From contig OY720347.1 in NCBI GenBank assembly GCA_963082975.1, positions 27,186,221-27,250,220 on the forward strand: DNA of 64,000 nucleotides. The letters are read 5' to 3'. This DNA is from Labia minor (lineage: Eukaryota; Arthropoda; Insecta; Dermaptera; Spongiphoridae). A program made the position numbers and the translations under genes. The notes beneath the pieces are model-generated. The model searched no databases. It was given only the letters and a program-made list of their open reading frames with translations, and was not told the origin of the DNA. This document shows, one piece after another, positions 12,657-25,068 of this stretch. Positions within the stretch are counted from its first letter, which is position 1. Each line of letters starts with the position of its first letter.

Positions 12657-12872
12657 CTAGCTATTATAATATATTTCAATATATTTAGCAATCATTGAAT
12701 ATTATTCCTGTAAAATATGATTTAATCTTTGATATTTGAATAATGAATGTATAAAAATATGAATAATTATCTATTTATGTGTGTGAGTGTATCCGGAATG
12801 ACATAATGATGATTTATAAAATATATTATTTTAAAATCAGTTATGATAAATAATTCAGAATATACACTGAAA

Positions 12873-15800
12873 ATGTATTTTAAAATTTTCATTTGTTTTA
12901 TATTGATATTAGTAATGTTTCAAAAATTATATTATATTATCAAATAAAAAAAAATTTACAAAAACAATTAAATACTTTTTTGTTCTTTTTAGATTGAAAT
13001 TAGTGAAGGAAACGAAAATGATAATGATCTTATAGAAGAACCATTTGATTATTGTATTCAAAAATATCCACCTGTTATTCCAGGTAATGAATATAGAAAG
13101 CTTTATATTAATTTTAATAATACATACTTATTTAAAAAATACAAATTGCAGCTAATTATATTTTAGATATTTTTATAATTAATAAATATTTTTAATAAAA
13201 ATATGTAATACTTATTATATAATAAATATTGTAATTCATTGGTTTAAATTATTCAATATTTATATAACTTTATAAAATCAAAGTTTATAATATATTTATA
13301 GTTTAATTTTTTTCTAATTTTATTAAATTATTATATTTTTAATAAATTCAATTTTTTTTTTACTTTTTTTCCAAATTATATAGTTTGTATATTTTAAAAA
13401 AGAATGTTGAGACAGCCGCCTGCCTGGTGTTGGATTAATCTATTCTATTTAATTTATTTTATGCAAATTAAAATTAAAGATTCATCTTTATCTTCCTGTC
13501 ATTATAAAGAAGCTGATAAATTTAGAATTTTCATATTTTTAGTGAAATTATATTTTATTTTTCACTTAAGATAAAACAAAATTTTGAATACTTGAATTTA
13601 AGCATTTAATTAAACTAACAATTTCAAATAATTCTTTAATTCATCTATCTATCTATAAATATTTGGTATATATATATATATTATATATATAATTATTGAC
13701 CTTTATAAAATATATATTAAATATATACTATATTCTTTTATAGAAAGAGTGGAAAAAATGTTTTTAATGGAAAATCTGACACCACCGATACTTTATGAAG
13801 AAAAAGTAATATGAATTCAACTAGGTTTATTATCAAATATTAAATTTATATTTAATATATTCTTTTTAATTTTAGTGCTTTATTCATTGCATCGGAGAGG
13901 CTTTAGAATTTGTGAGTTATTTAATTATTATTGAAATTAAATTTCAACATTTTTTTTATATTTTATTTTTATAGATATATTAATTTAATTTATATAATTC
14001 CTTTAAATAGATTAGAGAAGATAAATATGATTCTGAAAAATTTGTTGAAAAATTTAAATTGTTTATTAATGAAGAACTTGATGAAAATCGTGAAAAATAT
14101 ATAAAAGTAGCTGGAATTTGTAAAAATTCATGTAAGTGTAATTTATAATAATATAAAGAATAATAATGGTTTAAATTTAAAAAATATATATATTTATTTA
14201 ATTTAAACATGGTATATACCAATTAAAATTATTTTTGGTTTGGGTTTATAATTATTTTTAAAGATAAATTAAATTTAATACTAATCTATTTGGGGGTCAA
14301 GACAGAATATTAAATGTTTTTAAAAATGATTATAAAAATATATTTTATAATTTTCGTAAAAAAGTGTCTTTCTATAATTAGAACTTATACGTTCTTTACT
14401 AATTTTTAATAAATTTATTTATTTACATTTAAGTTTCAAAATTAATAAATTATCGATTAAGGTAATCGTTGTTATCATGATGTTGTGTACTTCATTGTAG
14501 GTTCTATAATAAAATTATTCGTTTGTTTGTTTTTAGTTTGAAATTTTTGATTAAATTGATTGTTTTTGTTATAATAAAAAACAGTTACTACTTTAGCACA
14601 GAGCATCCATACACTTTAGTTAGCATTGTCAAGTTTGCTATTAAATGTTTAGCTTAAGGTTCGATTCGTAAAAACTATGAACCATTACTAGGCTTAAATT
14701 TTAAAATAGAATATTAATGTTTATATATATTATATTTTGTTTATATAATTACCTGAGCAGTAAGTATATAATAAAAAAATCGTCCTGAATGAAATCACAA
14801 ATTAAATAAAAAGTGAAGGCTGTACGATAATTATGGAGGAAAAAAAAAATTATGTCATAAATATTCAAAAATTTCATAATAAATCAATTAGATAATATCC
14901 TATAATAAATGACAAAAAAAATATAAAAATTAAAAAATCACCTTACCTATAATAATACTATTTATATAATATATAAGTATAATATTGTGAAATATTAAAT
15001 AATTGTTCTTTTATCCATTTATTTGTGCAAATATTAACATTAAAAATATAATTTATATTTGTTATTTTAGATAAAAACAAAGATATATGTGAAGCTTCCT
15101 ATGAAATGTACCTTTGTTTTCTACATCATTTAGTAAGTATAATAGTTTATATTGCAAATATCTTTTATATTTATATTTTACATCAAATTCACATTATCAT
15201 TGAAATTTTATACCAATTAAAATATTCCTTAATATATTAAAAATTTTTAATTTTATTTAAATTTAAAATAAGTAAATTTATAAATAAGATTGATTTTATT
15301 TAAAAAATTATTTATTTTCTGGTGATAAATGTCTACCACTTCAATTCATTCACATTTACTTTCTCATACCTATGATGATAATTAAAAGAAATAAAAAAGC
15401 TGTGTTAATAATTTTTATTTTGATTTTTCAAATCATTTTATATATGTGCTTTCTTAAGAATTAAACAAATAATAGAGACTAAAAGATATCTGAAACGCTT
15501 TATAACAGTCCCAATAAAACCTGACCCATATTCCATCCCAAGTGGGCCCGAATCCTGGCTTATTTCCAGGTATTAGTATCTATCGCATGTTCTTTTAAAA
15601 TCAGTTAAACAATATAGAAACGAATGAATTAAAATTTTTTACAACTCGCCAATCTTTAGTCGGTGACAATTGGGAGATTATTTTTCAAATTCTCAAAAAC
15701 TCACATTTTTCACCTAGAAATAACATAATATTAACAGATTTTATAAGGTAAAAATAGATATTAATTTTATTATTATTGATGGTAGATAATTTTAAAAAGT

Positions 15801-16263
15801 AATAAATAAAGTAATGATATTAAAATTTACATTAATTAGAAAAAAAATATGAAATTATTATTTGAAAATTTAAGTAAAGAAAAATTGAATTGTCTTAATT
15901 ATATATATAAAGTTTTATATACCTGAAAAAAGGTGAGAGTTTGGGCCTACATGAAATAAATTTTGGATTGGGTTTAATTGTTTTTATTTAAAAAATTTCG
16001 GATATCTTTTATCTCAAAAAATATATTTAAAATTCTCTACAGAAAAAAAAATATATAAATAAATTTAAATGTAATTAATAAATTTGATATAAAATTATCT
16101 GTTTTTAATATTTTGTTTCTTAAATCATATTTAAGGATATTCATACAAATATTTATATTTTTAGAATACTCCAAGAGCTTCTGGAAATCTACCAGTCTCC
16201 TCCATTTTTACCTATGTTATTTCCTTTGTTATTATTATTTGGCTAAAGAATATTTCTAGTTAA
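12873..16263 (+). CDS. Odorant-binding protein, classic six-cysteine type with hydrophobic C-terminal tail
   Basis: Odorant-binding proteins are small secreted helical carriers of hydrophobic ligands. The seven exons are 12873-12911, 12993-13083, 13744-13805, 13876-13911, 14011-14131, 15071-15132 and 16165-16263. All introns have GT and AG ends, and the exons join in frame to 169 aa. The start MYFKIFICFILIL is a signal peptide and fills exon 1. Cysteines fall at 34, 65, 69, 113, 123 and 132. C2-X3-C3 (CFIHC) and C5-X8-C6 (CEASYEMYLC) match the classic pattern exactly, and the other gaps (30, 43, 9) are in the normal range. Family members usually end soon after C6. Here 37 residues follow, ending in a strongly hydrophobic stretch near 149-164 (IFTYVISFVIIIW), which could anchor the protein. 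An AATAAA overlaps the stop codon (16262-16267). The gene lies between receptor genes, suggesting a shared olfactory role. Confidence 0.88.
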
Positions 16264-16380
16264 TAAAGATTATTTAATTATTGAAACTTGTTTTTAATTT
16301 ATCCCATTACTAATTAACTTAATGTATATGTATTTAGGTATTTGATTCTCTTTTATTAAAAAATTTAAATTATTTAATAA

Positions 16381-16447
16381 CAGTGGTGCAACCAGGGGGG
16401 TGGGGGTTGGGGGTTTTAACCCCCCTCCCAGAAGAGAAAAAAAATTA
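16381..16447 (+). mobile_element. Truncated hAT-type end
   Basis: CAGTGGTGCAACCAGGGGGG followed by a GGGGGTT...AACCCCCC stem and AGAAGAGAAAAAAAATTAA matches the left ends at 21948, 45859 and 45937. Only about 65 bases are kept. The next 50 bases (16449-16497, with ATCTATGCCATTATACATAT) reappear immediately upstream of the 21948 element. Confidence 0.7.
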
Positions 16448-16537
16448 ATACATATATCTATGCCATTATACATATATGAAACTTATTGTTATAATCTATA
16501 TATGTACTAAACTATAAGAAAAAAAAGAACAACTTAC

Positions 16538-17805
16538 CTATAACTATTATTTTATGGTGGCGTTGACAAATGAACTCATTTAAATTTAACACTTGTTTAA
16601 TCTAAAAAATTAAGTTTTATTAAAAATTAAACTAAACTAAACTAAACTATAAAAAAAACAACAATATATAACTATTCTTTAAATACATATAGATTACTTA
16701 CAATTGATTGATTATTGATGGTAGATAATGAATCTATCGACAAATTTTTCAACACTTCTGTTCTTCATTCTCTGAAAAGCAAAAACTAAGATGAAATAAT
16801 GTCTCCCTGGAATAATTCATAATTGGATATCTACTCACCTTTTTGATGATGGATCCAATAAGGTGAAAAATTGTCATCAACAACGAACGATATTACATGA
16901 AATAGAAGAACAAAAGACATACATTATTAAGATTGAAAATAGATTCCAATATTAATTTTAAAATATTTATCAAAAACATAATACTTACAGCGGGGTTTTC
17001 ACCCCTTGCTTTCAGATGATCTGTTCTTTATTCTCTTTCCAATAAAATGAACTTGAATGGTATATTTTAAGTAAGTGAAATATTTTGAAAGTAAGTATAG
17101 AAAAAAATTAAAATAATATTTCAATTTCAATAAAATAATAGAATATAAAAAGTAAATAAATAAAAAAAAACTTACCCATTGATTGTTAAGTTTTTCATTT
17201 TATTTTAATAATATTTATTGTATTGTATTTTAGGTAGATGAAATCTTATGCTAGTTGCATTCCATTCATTGCAGATCTAAAAATAAGAAAATAAGATTGA
17301 TAATTGTTCTTGCAATTTCTGAATAGTTTTACTTGTATATATATTATTTATTTATTTATATGGATTTATTTGAAAAGTTTTATAATGAAAGCCCCTTTTA
17401 AAGTAGATTTTCTGACACACAGAATCATTTCTGACAAAAATCATTTAAAAATTAAATATTCCTAATTATATTAAAAAAAATTAAATTTTTTTTCATGAAT
17501 TATTTTACAAATAAAAATTCAATTTTACCGATGAGATTACTTGGCGTCGTTGTAAAGAGATGATGTGATGAATCTCTGTTCTGACACTCCTAAAACCATA
17601 TAATGCTCTTGAAATAGAAAAAAAGATGAATAGATATAGTTTACTAATAGAAGAGAATTATATTACAAGAATGAATATATCAATTGAATTTCAATAAGAA
17701 TATACGTAATACCTACCGTGAAGACTCCTTCTATGCGCTCTGATGTTTTCCCTATCCAATCGGTTCATCCTATCCGAGACACAATTCTATGGCACGGATG
17801 ACCAT
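16538..17805 (-). other. Run of splice-bounded blocks on the minus strand, gene unproven
   Basis: Five minus-strand blocks have good acceptor and donor signals: 17805-17717 (TTTTTAG before, GTAGGT after), 17589-17529 (TTTTAG, GTAAAA), 17276-17176 (TTTTTAG, GTAAGT), 16771-16702 (CTTTTCAG, GTAAGT) and 16601-16538 (TTTTTTAG, GTAAGT). They are richer in G+C than the DNA around them. Some are open in one frame, but 17805-17717 and 17276-17176 have stops in the frames I need, so I cannot join a protein. A long non-coding RNA or a dead gene made of small exons would fit. Blocks near 17000-17030 and 16745-16771 look related (AATAAAGAACAG against AATGAAGAACAG). Confidence 0.3.
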
Positions 17806-18370
17806 CTAAAAATTTTTTCTATTTTCATTCGAGATAGTCTTCTTGCTAGAAAATCGCGGAAACGATAAAAAAACATTCCCGAAACGCGTATATTAGACAC
17901 AGTATGGTCTAAATTGTATTTTATTTTTCGAAAGAATGCGAAATTTAGAAGAAAAAGAAGAGAAAAAAATAGGAAAAAAAAAATTAAATAGGAAGGAGTT
18001 TGTGAGTATCTGTGGATCAACTGAGAGTGACTTTGAGTTTTTGGATTACGACTGAACACAACATTCGAGGCAACCTGTAAGAAATGCCCTACCTATCCTA
18101 TTTGGGATTCATGACGTCCTCCATAGTGGGAGGAACACTCATGAAAAAAGACTAACGCTAGCAACAAGGTAGACAATACATCCTGCGAGCTAATCCCATT
18201 AAGGAACATTGTTGTACTACCTTCACGAATGTCTGTCCAAGATCATAGAGCCACGTCAGAGCCACCCTCAGAGATACACAAAACTGTACACAACACAAAA
18301 GTCATCAAAATAGACGACTTGGGAATCACAAAATACATGCAGTTAAACAATCCCTTAACATTTTTCTGAC
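17806..18370. other. Unassigned block of balanced composition
   Basis: Bases 18060-18360 are far less A+T-rich than their surroundings and look like old coding or retroelement DNA, but every frame on both strands is broken and I recognise no motif. An open stretch on the minus strand at 18059-17787 codes for a phenylalanine-rich hydrophobic run caused by a purine tract and is unlikely to be a gene. Confidence 0.25.
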
Positions 18371-18639
18371 ACATATTCCTCCCCACCCCACCCACTAAAT
18401 ACTAAATATTAAATACTAAAAAGGTGTTTCATTAAATAGAAGAATGCAAACCCAACACACAAACACCTTTTCCTATTCTCTTCTAAAATATTAGTAATTC
18501 ATGCCATTTAATGATTCTTGTTTATATTTATTGACTTTAATGCCTAATATAAATGTTTGTCAATAGTAAATTAAAATCACTATTACTATTATTAATAGTG
18601 TCAGAATAATAAAAAAATATGCGTTGAATACTTATTTTT

Positions 18640-18960
18640 GGTGAGCTGTATGGTATGTGTAGAAAGAATTTGAAGAAACCAATATTTTTCGAAGAGCAGC
18701 AAATTTGTCATCGATGTTGATCGAAACGATGTTACATGGAAAAAAAACAAACAAAAGACACATATATAAGATAGAGTATATATGGTAAAATATATTACAA
18801 TTGTTTTAAAATAAATAAAACAAAAGATATTAACCTCGGAGTTAGAAATTGGTTTCCCACTCGCAGTAAGTCAATGGATGATCTCGATGAATGTAGTGTA
18901 TACTTCTCTCCCTCTCTTGAATGATATACTTGCAGATAAACTAATAAAAAATAAAAATAT
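18640..18960 (-). other. Two further exon-like blocks related to 16.8-17.0 kb
   Basis: Bases 18700-18760 (GTTGATCGAAACGATGTTAC) resemble 16875-16905 (AACAACGAACGATATTACAT), and 18835-18950 ends like an exon read on the minus strand, with an acceptor-like TATCTGCAAG. They may be a second copy of the same set of blocks. From 18960 to 20490 the DNA is A+T-rich with (TA)n runs at 20096-20120 and 20287-20310 and no gene I can support. Confidence 0.2.
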
Positions 18961-20285
18961 TTAAATTATTATATACTACTTATTTTTCTATAAATGAAAT
19001 GAAAACAAAAACAAATAAAACATTAAATGAATTTTATCCTAACAGTTTACTAAATTATTCACGACAATTTAAATAAAAAAATAATATATAATTTTCTGTG
19101 TATAAATAGAAATTCAATGTACTTACAAGTGATAATTGAAAAATTACAAATAAAGCACTTGAAATATTACATAATTATATATTTAGAAAATTTCTTATAT
19201 TCAAATTTAAATTCAGCATAACAATTCTATTTAATTGAAATATTTTATATACTAATTGATCAGATGTTTTTTTGTGTTTATTATAAAAAAGATAACATGA
19301 AAAAATATATATATATTAGTTCAATAACTATTACATAAAATCGAATTAAGTAAAAGATGTAAATATATTGGCAGTTGTCTCGAGATACAGCCAATAGAAT
19401 ATAGAATACGAGTAATATATAATATATCATATATAATAAATATATTATATAAAGTAACCCCTACGCTGTTTAGCTAATAGAAGCTTCCGAGCTTTAAAAT
19501 TATTTCCAAATTTATAATTAATTCATTCTAATAAAATACCTACCTTATAATCAGTTATGTTTTTTTTAATGCATATTAAAAATACTTTCAAACTACAAAA
19601 TATATTAATCACTGTACCACATATTAATTTTTCGTTATTATTTATTTTAATTAAATAATAATATTTAGATATATTTCAAAGACACAAAATAAAATTCGTT
19701 TTTAATAAATGAAAGTATTAAAAACTGACCTTTTCTATTATCTATAATTAAAAGAGTATGTTGAAATAATTGCTTTTTAAATTTCAATTGATTTTTGATT
19801 TTGATAATCATGTTGAATTCTCAGTAAATAATTGATATTGAAAGAATAAATATTTATCAGAATTTATCATTTTTTTTTAGATAAGTTAAACAGTAAAGTA
19901 TAAGATAAAAGAAAAAAAGAAAATAAATTAGCTTTACCGTTTGGGCGTCTCTAGAATAAATGTCACTTTAAATTGAAAATAAAAAAATTATATTTACTTA
20001 AATGAATAATAATATCTAACTATATATTAAAAAAATCAAACTCATATTGAATAGAAAATATTAAAAAATAGAATAATAATAATAATAATAAATAAATATA
20101 TATATATATATATATATATAGGGTACGATATATAATATATCCTATTATATTAATTGATATGAGATAAATGAAATAGAAAAGATATTAATTAGAAGAAAAG
20201 AAGATATGTACATTTTCAAATTCTAATAAAATGTGTAAATAATTTTAAATTGAACTTTGCATAATGTACAGATACATAACGTTAA

Positions 20286-20318
<33 letters not shown>

Positions 20319-20493
20319 TAAAAGTATCATTCATAATATGAATATGAAATAAAAAAATCTTATATATTTTTTTATTAATATAATTATTAAAAAAAATCTG
20401 TAAATCATTTGAGACTTTTACAATGATGGTAGGGGTGATGTTAATTGATCGCTTTATATTGGTGAATTATGATAATTTCAATAGAAAATACAC

Positions 20494-20657
20494 TTACGAT
20501 TTTGATATAGTAGACAGAGAGAGAGCGTCATGCGCACTCACACAACGAAATCGACTCACTGACTGACAGCGAGCATTCACTCGACTAGGAGCCCCTGGCA
20601 TTTAGGCAACCAGCAATACAAGCCACCCAATTTAAACTTGTAATATCAAAATCGTAA
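20494..20657. mobile_element. 164-bp MITE with 15-bp perfect inverted ends
   Basis: TTACGATTTTGATAT at 20494-20508 is repeated as its exact reverse complement at 20643-20657. The inside is unusually G+C-rich for this window and has no gene. The size and ends fit a miniature inverted-repeat element. Read on the minus strand the inner part also resembles a first exon with a GTAAGTG donor, so an exon cannot be fully excluded. Confidence 0.5.
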
Positions 20658-21419
20658 ACATATTTAATTATCGTATTAATTCTGAATCTAATATTCCCAT
20701 AAAAATTTTTAATAAGCATGCAAAAATTTTAAAATAAATTTATATATTTGAATTTTCTATTATAAAAACGAATGATTATAAATTTTAATGGAATTTAGAA
20801 AAAAAATAAACAAATAAAAATTTTAAAAGAAACTATTGCAAAACACAATATGAATTATAGTATAATATCAAGATAATATCAAGATGATAGATATACCATG
20901 TTAGGTGTTATTGGAATATTTTTTTTTTTATATTTTCATAAGTGGGTTTAAATATAATTAATAAAAATAGAAAAGTAAACAGCTATCAAAAGATGATTTA
21001 ATACGAGATAAAAAAAAGAAAATTTAAACAAAATTTATACAAAATTGATTAAGATACCTTAAGTCTATACCAGTCTATGCCAGTAGATATATTAAGAATA
21101 AGTAAATTTTCAAATTTACTTTATTTAATAAGTTAATTAGTGTTGCATATTTTCTTTCTTTAAATGACAGTGGGGTAAAAAATATCATCCATCACCTTTT
21201 GTATTGAATGAGGTGTGTGATTCTCGCAGTCTCTATTCTACAACCGCTCAAATTTGAATTGGATAATCAAGCTTTATTTCTATATTTGAAAATTAATTAA
21301 AATTTTATTATATCAGATCATAAGATTTAAAGTTTTTAACATAATTTTCACTCATAACATTTTATTCAAATAAGAAGACTTTTTAGATTAATAGTATATT
21401 TTTGTGAGTTGCGCAAATT

Positions 21420-21705
21420 TATGGAATAGTATTTGTTTTCAACTGCTTTTTTCTGCAATGGTCCTTTTGCGAATGAGCTACAATTCTCAAAAGTTGATTG
21501 AAAACTACGAATTTTGAATAATGCCCGTATACCAAATTTCATTATTCTAGCTGAAACCGTTTTTGCGTAATCTTGTCAACACACACACACACACACGAGA
21601 CATTTATCTCAACCTTATTGAAAATGACTCAGAGATCTTCAAAACGTATAAAAACATCAAAATATCGCCATCGAAAATTTTCGTGATCACAATCTTTCTT
21701 TTTTT
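21420..21705 (+). repeat. Repeat family C, partial copy
   Basis: Shares GAATTTTGAATAATGCCCGT, a (CA)n run, and AAAATTTTCGTGATCACAAT with the copies at 2965-3495 and 26430-27010. Only one part of the repeat is present. The region 20658-21419 is A+T-rich with no gene seen. Confidence 0.6.
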
Positions 21706-21947
21706 TTCTAATACTAATAATTAATTCTATCTATCTCCCACTTTTCTCATTTAAACTCTTATTTTCTTATTTTCAATTGGATTCATTCATTTATTCAGGG
21801 TAAATCGTTTCATGTGACTGTTTTGTTATTTCATGATTAATTATTAATTAATTATTATATTTTTTAAAAAATGTAATCCCTAATAGAGAAGTATTTAGAT
21901 ATATCTATGCCATTATACATATATGAAATTTATTGTTATAATCTATA

Positions 21948-22715
21948 CAGTGGCGCAACCAAGGGGGTTTTGGGGGTTTTAACCCCTCCAGAAGAGAAAA
22001 AAAATTAAAATTGCTGTATATTATGTTGAAGTGAAATTTTATTTGTGGAGTGTTTTTCGTGCTAACGGGCTTAAAAAAAATAACCTTCTCAGAAAAAACT
22101 GCCACTACGGGCGGACGAAAAGCTTTCGAAATCTTAAAGTAGTTTTTTATAAATAACTCCTGTATTATTAAGTTTAGATACAAATGAATATAATGAAACT
22201 TTTAGCAAATTCGATTCCCTATAAATTTAATACGATAGTATAATTCTCATAAAAATCGGTATTTATTGAGAAAATCAATAAAAAGTGCTTTGACACCTCT
22301 TTAAACTACCCTTACTTATCGTCCGATCTTGTCCAAAAACAATCCAATCCCCGCCCATCATTCCCAAAAAAAAACATCTAAATATCAAATTTCAAGACAA
22401 AATTTTCAAAATTTTCCGACCATGGTATAGGAATGATGTATCTATGAGGAAAGCTAAAATGATTTACTTATAGCTGGAAAAAATATTTTCTTTCTAAAAC
22501 TATGAATACGAGTAAATAAAATACAAAATTAAATTTTTTTGCCAGATTTTGTAAAATCACTGTTTCATTTACAAAACTTTTTTAAATATTTAATATAAAA
22601 AAAAATCTTAATGAAAATTTGTCTTTGAGAGAGCCCAGGTGGGGGGACCCCGCCATAGGAAGGTGGAGCGGCTAGTCAAAACCCCCCTCAAGATCAAATC
22701 CTGGTTGCGCCACTG
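21948..22715. mobile_element. hAT-type non-autonomous element, 768 bp
   Basis: It starts CAGTGGCGCAACCAAGGGGG and ends with the reverse complement CCTGGTTGCGCCACTG. The ends match the larger element at 45859-47600, and the inside (for example CTACGGGCGGACGAAAAGC and ATCCCCGCCCATCATTCCC, with small changes) matches 46885-47150 of that element. No transposase is encoded. The 8 bases on each side do not match, so no target duplication is seen. Confidence 0.75.
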
Positions 22716-22729
22716 CACCAACCATGATT

Positions 22730-23110
22730 GCTCAATCCCGCTCATCTAAAACAAAAGAGCGCACGAGAATGGAATCCGAGTCGGTACAATCTGTTCAAGC
22801 ACGAGTAGTTCTGTAAAAGAAGGTCGATACGGGAAACAAGAATGGATATCAAACCGGTATACCATTCGTAATCGCGTTCATCTGCAACAGAAGAGCAATG
22901 ACTCGCTAGATTAGAAACCGATTCGTTGCTGACCAAGCCCGCGCATATCTGAATAATTCGAGCTCTGCCAAACGAGAATGGAAACTGATCAACGAGTTCA
23001 CTATCCTTCTACAACATTCAATGCCCAGCTGCAAGACAAAAGAGTACTAGAGAGGGAATGAGAGTGTGTACAAGCCGATACCCCAAAAGGTACATAAAAC
23101 ATATAAACAA
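22730..23110. other. Unassigned block of balanced composition
   Basis: About 370 bases with near-normal G+C and a repeated ACGAGAATGGAA motif (22763 and 22973). All frames are broken. It may be an old retroelement piece. From 23110 to 24690 the DNA is A+T-rich with no gene that I can support; the long open stretch at 23364-23636 is low-complexity and not gene-like. Confidence 0.2.
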
Positions 23111-24689
23111 TATTGTTATATTTCAAAAGTATTCCAATAAACAGCATTTGAATAATACGTTTTCATATGTTTTGTTCATTTATAGTATGTATATATATTT
23201 GGAATAATGGAAGAAAATAACGATGTAGCTTGTTTTCCATCAATTTCCAAAGGCGGTATAAAAATTCTACCAGAAGCTATTTTACAAGCTTGAAGCGGTA
23301 GGGTTTTTAGCCGGAAAAAGTCCGGCCCTATCTTGTTAAACTACAATCACTAACGGTTAATCCATGATTATTTCACTACCTCCTCAAAGCAAAAAAAAAC
23401 AAACATATATTTGTCAAAATTTTTATATGTGTTTGTCAATACATATATTGAATATTATTTGTTTTAATAAATATATATTGTACATAAAACTAATCTGTAT
23501 ATGTCAATTATTTTTTTTAACAATCTATTTTAATTCATATTTTAAAGAAAGAATCTTAATTTTTATCAATAAATTTTTGCAATTTATGCGAATAATAATT
23601 AATTATTATTATATATTTCATATATTTATTCAATGACAATAAATTTGGACTATAGTAATAATAAATATGAAATTGATATTTAGTTTTAAATTTATTTATT
23701 TATATAGAAAATCTTTTATCAATTAAAACATATAATAAACAAACAAACATAAGAATAATAAACTAATAAAAATTTTAATGAATATAATAATTTGAATGTT
23801 TGTAATATGAGACAAGGCAAAAAAGCAAAAAAACATTTATATAAATACCAAGGAAAATTTGAAGTCAAGATTTAAAAGTATTGAACCTACCCTAATAAGA
23901 TTAGATAATAATCATAATAATAATTATATTGAATATTAAATAATAATTTGGTGTTCAGTTTAGAATTAATAAAAATAATATATTCTTTTTGAATTTCTGA
24001 AATACAAATCTACGTTAAAATAATTTCTAATCATTGTTTCTTTATTGTATTCTCTATTTGCTGCTGCTCAAGATTTTATCCTTTCCTTACTAATTTATTT
24101 CTTTCAAATAATGATACCTCATTAAAAAGCTCATTTTCGTAAATATTATCTTCTATTTGGAAAATTTTTGAAAATTTGATAGAATGTTTTTGTCACATCA
24201 TTCCAATTAAGTTTTTAAATTTTAATGAATTCCAGCGATAATGATCAAATTGTTCAAAATATACTCTATCTATTAAATGATCATAGTTCCGTAGTAAATT
24301 TTATTAATATGCTTAAGCTCAACTATTTTTATTCTTTTACAATGATAAGAAACATATTTGATAAATGATTAATTTTATTATATTATTTTATTGAGAGTAT
24401 AGATAATTCTATAACAATATATTTACATTTACCAGGAATATTTAGAACACAATGAAAAAATCGAAAATTCTTATATTTAGTAAATTAAAAAATGAAATAA
24501 TAATAAAAAAAGAATATGAAAAAATATTTATAATATAGATACATAGATTGATAGATAGATATTGAAAATATCAATAGAACTACACCACACTGAGTAGTAA
24601 AGAAACTACAAAAAATTCTTCAATAGGGCGACTACCAGATGTAGCCTGCGAAGGAAGGTTCCAAAGATTGTCAGGTTGTTGCTTAATCA

Positions 24690-25068
24690 AATTAATTACA
24701 ATTGTATAATTAAAAAAACAAAATAAAATATTTTCTTACAAAAAATTGGTAGATGAAATTACTTTTATTATTAGATGAATAAAAAATAATGTTTAGATTA
24801 AAGTGAAATCAAATTGAACTAGTTAAGTTTTCTTCGTAACCAATTTTAAATGAATTTTTAAAGTCACAATCATATTAATATTATAATTGAAAAATAACTT
24901 TTTCAATGTCTTAATCATCTTTTTGTTTAACTTCTCTTTCTCTCTCAAAAAACAAAAATAAAGTTGAAAGTAAATGAAATGGAAAATTAATATTTTTATT
25001 CTCCTATTGACCTCCTAAATATACATTATCAAGAAAAAAATAAAAATAACACCATTATAAAATTCTTA
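24690..25068 (+). repeat. Upstream segment shared by OR-B and OR-D
   Basis: This flank matches 39000-39352 upstream of OR-D over most of its length (for example AAATAACTTT, CTTAATCAT, TTCTCTTTCTCTCTCAAAAA). The duplication that made the two receptors therefore carried the promoter region along. No core promoter element can be named with confidence. Confidence 0.6.

Noticed and set aside
17787..18059. 90-codon minus-strand frame with a phenylalanine-rich stretch
   Set aside because: The hydrophobic run comes from a purine-rich tract on the other strand; it overlaps a better splice-bounded block.
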